The position numbers were made by a program, and so were the translations under genes. Positions 52,401 through 63,524 of a stretch of 64,000 bases of DNA are shown here, piece after piece. Source of the DNA: Paragordius varius. Its lineage: Eukaryota > Nematomorpha. The notes below the pieces were generated by a model that searched no databases, was not told the origin of the DNA, and saw only the letters and a program-made list of their open reading frames with translations. Location: contig OZ176051.1 of NCBI GenBank assembly GCA_964247055.1, positions 4,154,001 to 4,218,000 of the forward strand. The letters run 5' to 3'. Each line of letters opens with the position of its first letter. Within the stretch, counting starts at the first letter, position 1.

Positions 52401-52583
52401 CAAACAAATCTTATGAACTTTTTCATAGCCATCGTTTTTGGTGGTTTCTGTAAACGCTTTCGTGGAATATAATTGTTTTAATTCATTTTCAATTTTTTGA
52501 AGTTTTGTTTCCCTGGACAAAAATATATTAGACGAGTCATCATTGTCGGGTTCTTCGGGTTCTTTGGACGAAAATTGGCTCAT
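49411..52583 (-). CDS. FBXO9: F-box only protein 9 (SCF ubiquitin ligase substrate receptor)
   Basis: Eight minus-strand exons in phase: 52419-52583, 52243-52391, 52042-52219, 51852-52020, 51006-51287, 50458-50792, 49880-49962 and 49411-49522; product 490 aa (human 447). The start is the first ATG (MSQFSSKEPEEP). A TPR/MIT-like helix pair, GLINEALNYYRKATQLNSEI, near residues 70-95 matches the FBXO9 segment YEAIKFYRRAMQLVPDIE. The F-box begins LPKELLSKIVYYV near 137, followed by SDDQLWHKIF. The FBXO9-specific tail is recognisable: PMPRFDGWYISKASYWRYGQ, ITYYRYLKFFKPYNYGTL, LLVGNYYLMD, QPNRRLKWKNYSLDI and the final KYPPLNFISEYHYQQ. FBXO9 couples SKP1-CUL1 to substrates such as TTI1 and TEL2. The first three introns are 27, 23 and 21 nt; the last four are 213-564 nt. 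Intron 6 holds a foldback MITE. Confidence 0.93.
50212..50429. mobile_element. Foldback MITE, mariner-like (family A, copy 3)
   Basis: A 218-bp inverted repeat starts CAGTCATGTATCCTTTATTT and ends ACATGACTG, flanked by TA/TA. It lies in FBXO9 intron 6. Both arms share the GAGCTC-centred interior seen at 3969 and 4927. Confidence 0.86.
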
Positions 52584-52657
52584 ATAGACGAACCATATGC
52601 TTATACTTATGAATTGTTAGCCTGATGAATTAGCAATCAGATTATGAGGCGTGTTAA
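52584..52657. promoter_or_regulatory. Divergent FBXO9/TANGO1 promoter region (74 bp)
   Basis: Only 74 bp lie between the start codons of FBXO9 (minus) and TANGO1 (plus). Both transcripts must start within this space or inside the neighbouring gene, unless leaders are added by trans-splicing. CAG and AAG acceptor-like sites occur on both strands but none could be confirmed. Confidence 0.55.
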
Positions 52658-55600
52658 ATGAGATTTAAAATTTGCTTTTTTTATTTTTTATATTTTCCAA
52701 TATTTTTTACACTTTATTCTTGCCAACAAGATCAAAGATATTGCGGCAATGATAATTGTACTCAACCTTTGTTTCTGGTTGAAACAAAGAATATGTACTC
52801 TACTAGTGATAGAAACTTTTTACAATATTCGGACAGTGAATATGCTCTTGTATTTAGCATAATAAATGCCACCACTTTATCGGAATTGGTTATGGTAGAA
52901 GCTAAAGTTTTTCTATTTTTTTAATTTTTAAGATAAGCGAAGGCAGGCAAGGGATAATATTTTTTAATAATACTTTTCTACGGGCAACACTTTACAATGA
53001 AACGTTGATTTCTAACCAAGAAAAGGTTTTTTTTTCAAAAATTTTAACTTATAGATTGACATTTGGCGAACTCTCCCCAATGTTGACGAAATTATTCAGC
53101 AGCACAAATACTTATTTCTTAAACCTGGTCAAGAAAGTAGCCGAGATGAAATAGGCCCTACTGATGAAACAGGTTTTTTTAATGATAAAATTAATTATTA
53201 TTTTTAGCATAAATATTGAATTCGCATAATCAGCTAACAACTGCTTTAAATTTAGGGGTAGTTTTACTTTTTTATCAGTTAAAGCGCTTTTTTGCTCAAC
53301 AAATTTCAAACTTTATAAATATCTTTGAAACCTATATTACCATCTTCTTAAAAACTAATAGATTACAATCAAATGATCATGGAACGCTTGAATGATAATG
53401 GCGAAACACCTCCTGAAACTAATATTTTAAAAGAAATGGAAAAATTACCAAATGTTGTAAATCAAACCTTACCCCCTATACCTAATGCTGAAGAGGTGGA
53501 GGGGAGAGGGTTTTCTGCACTAAAAAAACAAATGGTTTCTAATCATGAAAAACCAATTCCTAATACCACTTTGAACAATACAATATCTAATGCAATCGAA
53601 AAAATGGATAGTTTTAACATAACATCCAATAATGAAATTGTCGTCGACAAAAATGAGCCAATAAACACCCCTACTATGGACATTATTAATGATAAACCTA
53701 AAATTTTCGCAGATGCCCCAAAAAATCAAACGGAAAATATGATTGAAGAACCGATTAATTTAAATTCAAATTTGAATGTTAATGAAAATAAACCACAAAT
53801 TTTAGATACTTCAATTCCTAAAAATATTAATTTGGATAATCCAAATGTAACTTCAAGTCAAATTGATTCTAGTCCCTCCAAGGAAAATGTTGACAATATT
53901 TTAAATAATATCAATAATAATAAAGAGGATATTAAAATTTTGGATAAAAATAATGTGCCCAAAATTAATGAAAGGTTGGATATAGATCAAACGTTAAAGC
54001 CTACAAAAGCCCTCCTAGAAGACTATATCATCGAAGATGTTTTTGAGAATTTAGCTGTAAATTCAAATGAAATACCTGTTCCATCTTCTAATGAAAATTT
54101 AGAAAATAAAACTATAGCCGAAATAACTGACCAAATATTAGGTTCTGATGAACAATCTAATCAACATCATAATATTGTGAAACGTGAAAATACGCAAATT
54201 GGTAAAAAATACTACTGTTTTAGTGTGTTTTAATAATTTAGCGCTTTTTTTTGAATATTTCAGCATATATTTGCAATTTTCTATAATTATAGAGAACGAA
54301 AACAAACAATCTACCAACGATACAACCTTTTCATCATCTGTTAATGCCTCTGAAAGCTTAGCTATAAATACAGACGCAGAAAATTTAGAAAATTATATTT
54401 CGCCCTCAGATATAAATATAAATAAAATAGATCCTAATATGGAGAATAGAAACGAAAACATAGCTACATTGTCACAAAATCAAGACAACTTAAATGAGTT
54501 TGATATGCATAATACCCTAATTAATGAAAGCAATATCGATGATTTTGTAGAATCGTATTCTAAAGACCAATCCCCTAACCTTGAGGATGATCCGATTGAA
54601 ATGGAAAATACGGTTTCAAAACTGCCAAATAATTTAGAGGAGAATGCGTCATTAAAAACGGATTCTTCTCTCATGACTGAACATTTGAAATATAATGTTT
54701 GTCAATCGCATAAGGTTAATTTTTTTGTTTGATTTAGTTTTTTTAAAAAAAACAATGTCGTGTTTGACGCAAAAATTTTAAAGGATTTAGAATTTTTTAA
54801 TGTTTTAAACCATTGGGATTTTATTTTGTGTGCATATTAATTTTTTCAAAAGTATAGTTCAGGTTTCATCCGTTCCTTGTTAATATTACATCCTAAGGTT
54901 TAATAATATAATTGAAATAAAAAAGAAAAAATATGTAATCAAATCATTTAATTAACTTATTTGATTATATCTAAAATCAAATTTTATCTATACCCTAGCT
55001 CTTTGGCCCACTTTAATATTTTCCAAAAAAAATTAGAATATGCATAAAAATAATTTATTTTATCATTGTTTTAGGCCCCAAACGGATCTATGATTCGAGA
55101 TCCGGCTTGTCACAATTATATGTCGCAAAGTATTATGGATATGAATTCACATTTAATGGACGATCATTTAAAACTTACGTCGGAAAACAATGCCATTAAA
55201 AACGAAATTGGTAATGAACAGAAATCGCCAAAACAAATGGATAAATATTTGCTTTTAAGGTTTTTTTGTAATCATTTATTAATTTATTATTTATAGTTTG
55301 TTTTTACTGAAAATAAACCGTAGCTTTCAATATATAATATTTCATTTACATTTGGATATTTTTCCCGAAATATTCTGGATATGCAAAATATATAAAGTAA
55401 AAATTCATTTGGTGATCTTTTTTAAAAAGATTTTAAACGAAAAAATATTTTTGTACAAAATTATTCTATAGCCATAAAATTGTAACCTGTATCACGTTAT
55501 GTAATGATCATACTAAATTTTTTGGGCTATTTATCGGAATATATTCAAATATCTTTACCTATTTACCCATAAAGAAATGTTTGTTTAAGTGAATAAACAT

Positions 55601-56056
55601 TCAAAATATTAGAAACATTATTATTAATTAAGTGTTTTGTTAATTTTTTAAATTTTTGAGAATTTTAACGAAAAACCATAATTTTTCTCTTTTTTAAAAA
55701 ATATATTAGGTACATCAAATTTAATATAAACCCATCAGGATAAAATGATATCATTTTAAAAATTTTGATATTTTAATATTATATGAATGAGAAATAATTT
55801 TCTATTGTCATTTCCAAAAAGAAATCATGTCTTACACCTTTTTTCATCCATTTTTATTTTTTATTTTTTTATTATCTAATTCGATAAATACATATTTTTT
55901 AGTTGTTAAATTTATACTTTTTTTTTATAATATTTTATAGAATATTGGATAAAGTGACTGATGTTTTGGTTAAAATTCACAATAAACTCATGCTCAAAAT
56001 ATACGGGGGAGATTTTGAATTGGTTGATCCTTTAGGTTTGATAATCAATATTTAGA

Positions 56057-56124
<68 letters not shown>

Positions 56125-59112
56125 TATTTCATTTCTAAAATAGTTATTATTTATTGAATAATTAAAAAATATTTGGCTTTTAGTTTATTAAATTTAAACT
56201 TATTTTTTAAGATTTTATTACTATATTGTGAAAAGAATTCAATAATAGGGACATATAATAATTTTGAAATGTATAATTAATTAATTTTTGAAGCTTTTTT
56301 GGGTTATTTTTTGTAAATTTTAGAATGAAATTTAATCTAAAATATCTAAAAAATTTTTTAAATTATTTTTTTATGCTTAGAATCTCCTGGGACTTTTATT
56401 AAGATTTATCGGGATGTTTTATCAGCTTTCTTTGGCACCTTTGGAGTTTTTATTTTCTATATAGCGTATCGCACATATAATCGAGTATATTTTTAATATT
56501 TTATTTTTAATAAAAAAATAATAATATTATAAACTCTTTATTTTTTATATTTTTTGGTATGTAAAAAAGCAATTATTTAGCCATATTTTTTTAATATGGT
56601 AAAAAGAATTTTTTTGATTATAAAAAAATATATTTATATTTTTATTCAATTAATAATTTTTTTAGCGAGAAAATCAGCAACTCCAAGAAGGTAATCAATT
56701 AAAATTAATTTTTTTAACAAATTTCCAATTCAAATTCACCCTTGAACAATTCAAATTTACCCTAAAAATAAATTAAGTTTATTTGGGCTAATATAACTTA
56801 TCATTAATATGAAGTTTATTATTTTTTCAGCATTATATTGATTTTAAACAGAATTTCTTTAAAAATATTAAAAAAATAAAAGTAATTTTTAAATCTTAAA
56901 AAACTTTTTTTAGGGTGAATTTGAATTGTTCGAGGGTGAATTTAAACTGTAAATGATATATATAATTTTATTTATTATAAAATATTGATAGCAATTGGCA
57001 ATTTATTTGAAAGTCAAAACAAGGTTAAAGATTATGAAGAACTCAATCAGGCACAAATAAATAAGGTTTCTTATATTCTATTAAAGTATATAAAAATAAT
57101 TTTTTATAAATAATATTTTTAGTTTTATGCTTTTTACCATGAAATTTAGTAATATATATTGCATATTTTTTCCCATAATTTAACTATAATTACATAGTTT
57201 TTTGTTAACATTTTTATTTTATTTTCAAATTAACTATTAATTTTTATATATCCGTCGAATAAGTAATTAACTTCCTCTTGTTGAATATAAAAAAATTTAA
57301 AACAAAATGTTAATATGTGTTTTACTGTTGAAATTACTATTAATTTATCAATAAACATATTTATACAAAACAATATATTCCTATTTATTATATAAATCTT
57401 TCAACGTTAAAATAAGAAATTTTTTTAGACTTTATTTTAACACTCCTTGATAATATTTTATCGAACATATAGAATAAAATTATTAATAGATAAAAGAATT
57501 GGAGGAATCATTAGATGAGACCCGTATTGAACTTGAATTGCGACAATGTCAATTGCGTGAAACTAAAACTCAATTATGCACTGATAAAGAACTTACTCAA
57601 GAATTGGAATTGGCCCAAAACGAAATAAAAGAGTTACAAAACTTTAAAACTAAATATGAGGAGGTATTATTATATGTTTTTTTTTTTATCAAATTTAATA
57701 TTTATTACCCCAAAAAAATTAAAATTATACCAGGCAAAATGTAAAAATACAAAGACAATTTTTAAAAAACTGCTATACTTTTTGAACTTAATTTTTTTAA
57801 AATATAACTCATTACTTTAAAGTGCAAAGTATGAGATAAAGTTATCTATTTAATTATATTACATATACAATCAATTATATCATTATTATATAGGAATTAT
57901 TAAGGTCTAAAAAAGTATGGTGGTTGTCTTTATGTTTTGACGTTTGTCTTTCTAAGTTCAATAATATGTATTATATTAATCTAATCCATTAAACAAAACC
58001 ATATTATTGATTATGTTTGCCTTTAAACATGGTTATAGACATATAAATGATCGTCGTAAAACAAATTGTTAGAGAAGCCTGATGATATAACTACTAATTT
58101 TATGCGAAAAAAACTACCTATTCAATTTTTAAATTATAGTAATATGCACAAATTTTCATTATTTTTAAAAACTTCTTCAAACAAAAAACGATGTGATATA
58201 TTAGCTGTTGATTTTCCAAATTTATTATATTTATTTGATAAAAAAGTTAACGATAATTATTTTTTTTTAAATCCTACATTATATAAAGATAATAATTTCC
58301 AACTAATTATTAGGTGTCTCAAGAATTGGAAACACTTCAAACCACAAAAAATGATGTAGAAAGAGAACTCAATCAACTTAAACAAGAGATAGAAAAGCTT
58401 AAAGATACCAATACAAATCTGAAATTACAACTCAAAGATGAATCAAACACATTGCTTGAACTTAAAAACGAATCCGATAAATATAAGATTGAATGTGAAC
58501 AACATGTATCTGAATGTCAACGATTAACTAGTTTGATTGATACATATCGAATTTTATTTAACAAACTTGATTTAACACAAGTATGGTTTAATTTTAATTA
58601 CATATTTTTTTTTCTCTAATGATTTTGATGAATTTTTGTTAAATTCATATTTTTTTCCATAATTATTCGAGTCTATTTATATAATTTTAGCCTATAATCT
58701 ATATTTATTAGATCTCTAATAATCTATATGCTAACCATTAATTTTTCAAAATATTTTATGCTTATAAAATATCAATATTTTTAGCATATTATATAATATT
58801 ATAAGAGGAAACCCTTTAAATTTTACCAATAAAATCTGATTTTTTTTAAAAAATATTTTTTAAAAAATATTTTAATATAAATTTTAAATCTTAGATCAAG
58901 AGGGACGCTGATAATTTGATTGAAGGTGTCGAAGGTTGGGATGTTGATTTGGAAAAACCGTTTAATATTGATTCAGAAAAAATGCAACAATTACTTGATA
59001 CTACGCATGTGAGCCAAAAAAAACTTTTTAAAAAAACTTTTTTTTCTGCAGTTTATCCAGAAAAATTTATTTTTTTAGCGTTTTACAAAAATTTCCTATA
59101 TTCTAAGATCTG

Positions 59113-59147
<35 letters not shown>

Positions 59148-62100
59148 ACAGCTATTGATAATATAAAGTATTTAACGATTTACTTATATTAATTATTACG
59201 TTTTTTTTAATTTTTATATTATATGTTTTATTGATTATTTTGACAGTATATTAAACAAATTGACATGCTTACACAACAAATTGATGAATTGAAACAAAAG
59301 GCATCTACCTACGATATTGAAAAAATGGAATTAAAAAGTAAATTTTTGAGTTTTTATTAGATTTTCCAACAAATTTTTAAATTAATTAACAAATCTTAAA
59401 ATAAAGCTATCGGTATAACTTGTTTTTGTTATTAATGAAAGATGCCTTAACAAAACGAGATTTGGAGTACAATAGCTTAAAGAATCGAACAGAAACAATG
59501 GAAAAAGATAATAAAGAGTTAGAGGGAAAAATGGCTTTCATCAGCAAATATTTTGAGGATAAAGAATGCAAACTACAAAAGTAGTTTTTTACGAATTTTT
59601 TTGTTTAGTAATAAATTTCCATTGACAGTTTTTTCGCTTTTTATAGGATTTTTGAGTTTCCACTATATTTTTATGCGCAAACATTAGTAATACTTTTTTA
59701 CGCAAACTGAAATTTTGAACACATTTTTAATTTTTATTATAATTAAGTGATTTTATAAAGGTTTTAATTTGTGACAATTTTGGACCGATATTTTGCGCAA
59801 ACATTTGCCAACTAATGATAGTTTAAGTTATTTTAGATTCAGAAATATGACTATTTTTGTAGATTTCAAATATTATAATGATAAATAATTTTATCATCGA
59901 AAGTTTTAAAATTAAATTTTTAATATTTAAACATTAGATCCATAAATGAATTAACGAGTGAATGTGGCAAACAAAAACAAACTATCAAAGAAATGGAAAA
60001 GAAATATGATTATCTAATGAAACAAGCCGATGTTTATCTGTAAATTTCTTAAATTTTGTTTCCAATAAAATACATTTTTTAATTACAGTAATAATGATAA
60101 AATTAAAGAAGAATATGTGATAAAACAAGTTTTTTGAACCTAGAGTAAAAATGTTAAATATAAAATTTGGTTTCTATTGATTACATCTCTATATGTTATT
60201 TCATGAAAAACAGGTAAAAATATATAATTATTACAAATTTGTCTTTTTCATGTTTTGATTTAAATGTTTAATTTTTATCCTGATTAAAAATTTTTCAATT
60301 CGCTTTTATTTATTTTTTTAGAGAAAGCTTAGATGAATCCAAAGATGATTACAAGGAATTACAAAGGGATATGAAACAAAGGGTATATATCTATTTACGT
60401 ATATATATTTTAAAATAATATTTTTCTAATTATTTTTTCTAATAATTGGTTTTTGCACAGATTATTGATATCGAAGATCATGCTAACAAATTAAAGGTAT
60501 TTTTTACTGAATCGTTATATTTTAAAAACTGTTTAAGTTTTTTTTTCGAATTTTAATTTAAATTTTATTTAGATGACAGCACATTCGTTTGAACGGAAAG
60601 CCAATAACTTACAAGTTGAGAATCATACATTACGACAAATGTAAACATCTGTTACGTCCATAAATTATTTTAAAACTTATTATTTTTCTTATTACAAAAT
60701 TACCTAAAAAATATAATTTATATACATTAAGGTTAACAGAGTTGGAAAAAAATCTGGAAAAAACAACCGGTCCCGAAGCTGATGGTAAAATTAAATGCCA
60801 AAATTTTATTTTTATTGATTATAATTTTATTTAAAAAAATTTTTTTTATAAAGTATTATTTTGCATTATGTTAGATGCACACGGTAAAAATTAATATAAT
60901 AAAACGTATAAAATTTGGAAAATAAAAGTTAATGTTTTAATAATGCGCGGAAAGTGAGACAATGTCAATTTTTAGTAAAATAAACCATATATTTAAATTA
61001 TATCGTTCAAATAAAATATAGTAAATCTATACGTTTATCTTTAATAAAATGACAATCCTTTTAGTTGACCGCTTTTTATACAAAATTACAACTTATATTT
61101 TAATTTTTACATAAAAACTTTTTTTTAACTAAAGCTACCTTACCTAAATATTAAAACTAAAATATTATACATTTTTTACTTTCAAAACCGTCTTTTTTAT
61201 TTTTATAGCTTTTAAAAGCAAATTACTGGCTAGCCTTAAATTGGTTCAACAAAACGCATCAATGTTACCTCATAGTGGCAGTATGTATGGTGGTATGATG
61301 AAAGAACACTCATCTAATAATCCATATTATCCTTCTAATTCAATGGATAATTATACGAATAACGAAGTTAATTACTACGGAAGTGATGGTAATGAAACAC
61401 ATCACAGTTACATTTCCAGCTCTAGGAAGAGTGAACATGGTCGAATGAAACATTCAAAAAAGTCATCATCAAAATCTACAAGTATTTTACTTTTTTTTAT
61501 CTGTTTGTTATATCATTTATTTGATATAATATATATGTTTTTGGGTGGGTAGGTTCGAAGATTTCCTAAGCTCTAGAACAGGGGTGTCCAGGACGCGGCC
61601 GCCCCGCGAAAAATATTAATACTTAATACAAAATTTTATAATTAATAAAATGCCATATACAAACTCTAATATAAATTGACACATTTTTCAATTCCAGATT
61701 TTGGCATTGATGTGAAGATTCTTAAAATAATTAGTAGTTATATTCTCGTAATTTTTTTTTCTTATGTTTGACATCTAATAAATTATTTATATTTCGTTTG
61801 TCGATTTTTTGACTCAAAATGCGGCCCGCACAACCATTTGTGTTGGGCACCCCTGCATTACAATATATTAAGTTTAATTGATTTCTAAAACATAGGATTG
61901 ATTTAGTAACATCTAATTTTTTCCGCATATTGTAATTTCAAGACTAAGCTTTTTTTAATAATGGATATTATTGAATATTGTTTGATTACGAATGATTTTA
62001 AATTATCATATTTTTAAAAAATTTCGATCCTTGCTCGATAATTATTTAATATGTCAATTTTATATCTTATTATTTTTTCTAAATATACAGAGTCTGGTAG

Positions 62101-63524
62101 AGTTGAAATTTCAAATAATTTCTACCCTTGCTCGATTTTTATTTAATATGTCAATATATATTATTATTTTTTTTCTAAATATACAGAGTCTGGTAAAGTT
62201 GATACTAGAGCTAATCTCACTATGAATGCAGCTAATATAGGTGGTCTCCCTATCCCACCAAACCTACCATTTCTCCCTCCACCTCCTATGCCCCCACCCC
62301 CAGACTTTTTTATGATGGGCGGTATAAATTAATTGATTTTGTTTTTGAATAGCAATGTTTTAAGAAATCTGGAAAATTATATTCTTTTATGTATATTTAA
62401 ATAAATGATGTAAAGCATATTTTTTTGGTTTATAAATATTTGCTTGGTGATATAATGGAACTTTATTTTTAGTTTTTGAAATAATTTTATTGACAGTTAA
62501 CTTTCTAAATATTTTATAATTTTATTTTGTATCTTTATTTTAATTTTATTTTTATGTTGATCTGAAGAAGTTAGAGGAATCCTACGAAAATTTATTAATA
62601 AATTTATTATTAATTTTGCTGATATTACATCATAGCATTCTAAAACATACTGATTCAGCCTAATCCATAACTTTCATTAATTTCCAAGTTTCACACTTTT
62701 TTTAACAGTTTTAATTTGATTTAAAACTGAACTATGGTTTAGGAAGCGCTAACAATGGAAACTCAATGGGGGAACTAAAATTTAATGGACCTCCCTTATT
62801 ACCAATATCTTCAACGTTTCCACCCTCAATGATACCCGATAATACAAGTATATTTTTTTCTCAGAAAATGCGTAATAAAATATTTTATTTTTTAACAAAA
62901 TTTATAGTTTTTATTTTACTTTGAAGCGTGATGGTATAGTAGGTAGGGCGCCGGACTCTTATACTAGGTTCCAGAGTTCGAATTCCGAAACTACGCAATT
63001 TTTCTATCATCACTGTCAGCCATGGTCAGGCGAGCGTTTAAGCCTTTACCGGATGCAATTTAAGTCCTTATTACCCTTTAATATAAAAAACAAAAAAAAG
63101 ACTCTAAACTTTCATATATTTTTATTTTGATTTATTCCCTAAAATCGATACATTAGAACAAGGGAAAAATGCTGTGAAAAAAGATAAAAACTCGACGATT
63201 GCTAAACATCAATCGGCATTTTCCTCAAGTACATCATCATTACAAAGTGGTCCTTTACCAATAACTCATCACATTTCTAATAATTCTAATGTTAATAATT
63301 CAACCATGAATCCTCCAAATGGATTTTTACCTTTTATGGGACCTGGTCCAGCTGGTTTTATGGGTATGCCAAATTTCCTACCACCACAACCTAATGCTGA
63401 AACAAATGAAAGTTGCTCTAAAACAAAGAAAAAAGCGAAAAAATCAAAAAAGGATTCAAATAAACTCCTTGATCCAATCATCTCGGCGGCGGTTGATAAT
63501 ATGCAAGGTGGTGGTACACATTAA
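52658..63524 (+). CDS. MIA3: TANGO1/MIA3 ER-exit-site cargo receptor
   Basis: Twenty-four exons in phase: 52658-52906, 52933-53025, 53055-53172, 53362-54201, 54293-54714, 55075-55259, 55941-56035, 56381-56484, 56666-56690, 56992-57065, 57490-57663, 58314-58580, 58895-59008, 59247-59337, 59442-59580, 59938-60039, 60322-60382, 60461-60496, 60573-60640, 60732-60784, 61209-61481, 62187-62321, 62743-62847 and 63157-63524; product about 1396 aa. A signal peptide (MRFKICFFYFLYFPIFF) leads into the MIA-type lumenal SH3-like domain with C-x4-C (CGNDNC) and the family PTDETDY motif. A long acidic Asn-rich lumenal region follows, then a membrane span (AFFGTFGVFIFYIAY, about 680-695). Next come cytosolic coiled coils (about 705-1090, including KMAFISKYFEDKECKLQK) and a Pro-rich tail (FLPPPPMPPPP, MGPGPAGFMGMP). 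In the family this tail binds Sec23 and the receptor loads bulky cargo such as collagen into COPII carriers. Introns 1 and 2 are 26 and 29 nt. Confidence 0.92.
56060..56119. repeat. (TA)n microsatellite
   Basis: A TA run of about 60 bp, the longest in the window, in TANGO1 intron 7 immediately after the donor region. Confidence 0.95.
56710..56965. mobile_element. MITE family B copy filling TANGO1 intron 9
   Basis: The left end is TCCAATTCAAATTCACCCTT and the right end GGGTGAATTTAAACTGTAAA, inverted relative to each other. The interior TAACTTATCATTAATATGAA matches other family B copies. It occupies almost the entire 301-nt intron between a 25-nt exon and a 74-nt exon, so the intron may owe its length to the insertion. 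Confidence 0.72.
59116..59142. repeat. (TA)n microsatellite
   Basis: A TA run of about 27 bp in TANGO1 intron 13. Confidence 0.9.
61571..61863. mobile_element. Short non-autonomous hAT derivative in TANGO1 intron 21
   Basis: The element spans 61579-61855. The left end is CAGGGGTGTCCAGGACGCGG and the right end is TGGGCACCCCTG, imperfect inverted repeats of a hAT type, each followed inward by GC-rich GCGGCC-like sequence. Flanks are CTCTAGAA and CATTACAA, which agree at 5 of 8 positions and fit a decayed nnnTAnnn duplication. It has no transposase. Confidence 0.7.
62027..62205 (+). repeat. Tandem duplication of about 97 bp spanning a splice acceptor
   Basis: The block TTGCTCGA..ATTTAATATGTCAAT..CTAAATATACAGAGTCTGGT occurs twice, starting near 62031 and 62128. 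Each copy carries the polypyrimidine tract, the ACAG acceptor and the first bases of TANGO1 exon 22. Only the second copy leads into the open reading frame. Confidence 0.85.
62923..63105 (+). repeat. tRNA-derived SINE (Lys-like head)
   Basis: The head GCGTGATGGTATAGTAGGTA continues GGGCGCCGGACTCTTATAC and then GAGTTCGAATTCCG. This gives a Pol III A-box-like and B-box-like pair at tRNA spacing, with an acceptor-stem-like end ACTACGC pairing to GCGTGAT at 6 of 7 positions including one G-T. The anticodon-loop region resembles tRNA-Lys(CTT). The T and anticodon stems are mismatched, so it is not a working tRNA. An unrelated body of about 100 bp and an A-rich tail (AAAAAACAAAAAAAA) follow. It lies in TANGO1 intron 23. 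Confidence 0.7.

Noticed and set aside
53208-53361. A short 35-nt third intron in TANGO1 ending at the TTTTTAG before 53208
   Set aside because: It gives a stop codon at once. The acceptor at 53361 restores TDETDYNQM in frame, so the intron is 189 nt.
60090-60126. Exon-like segment in TANGO1 between an ACAG acceptor and a GTTTTT donor
   Set aside because: Including it breaks the phase of the next exon (an immediate stop). Skipping it joins exon 16 to the exon at 60322 in frame (DVYLESLDESK).
62923-62996. A functional tRNA-Lys gene
   Set aside because: The anticodon and T stems contain mismatches, and the head runs into a SINE-like body with an A-rich tail.
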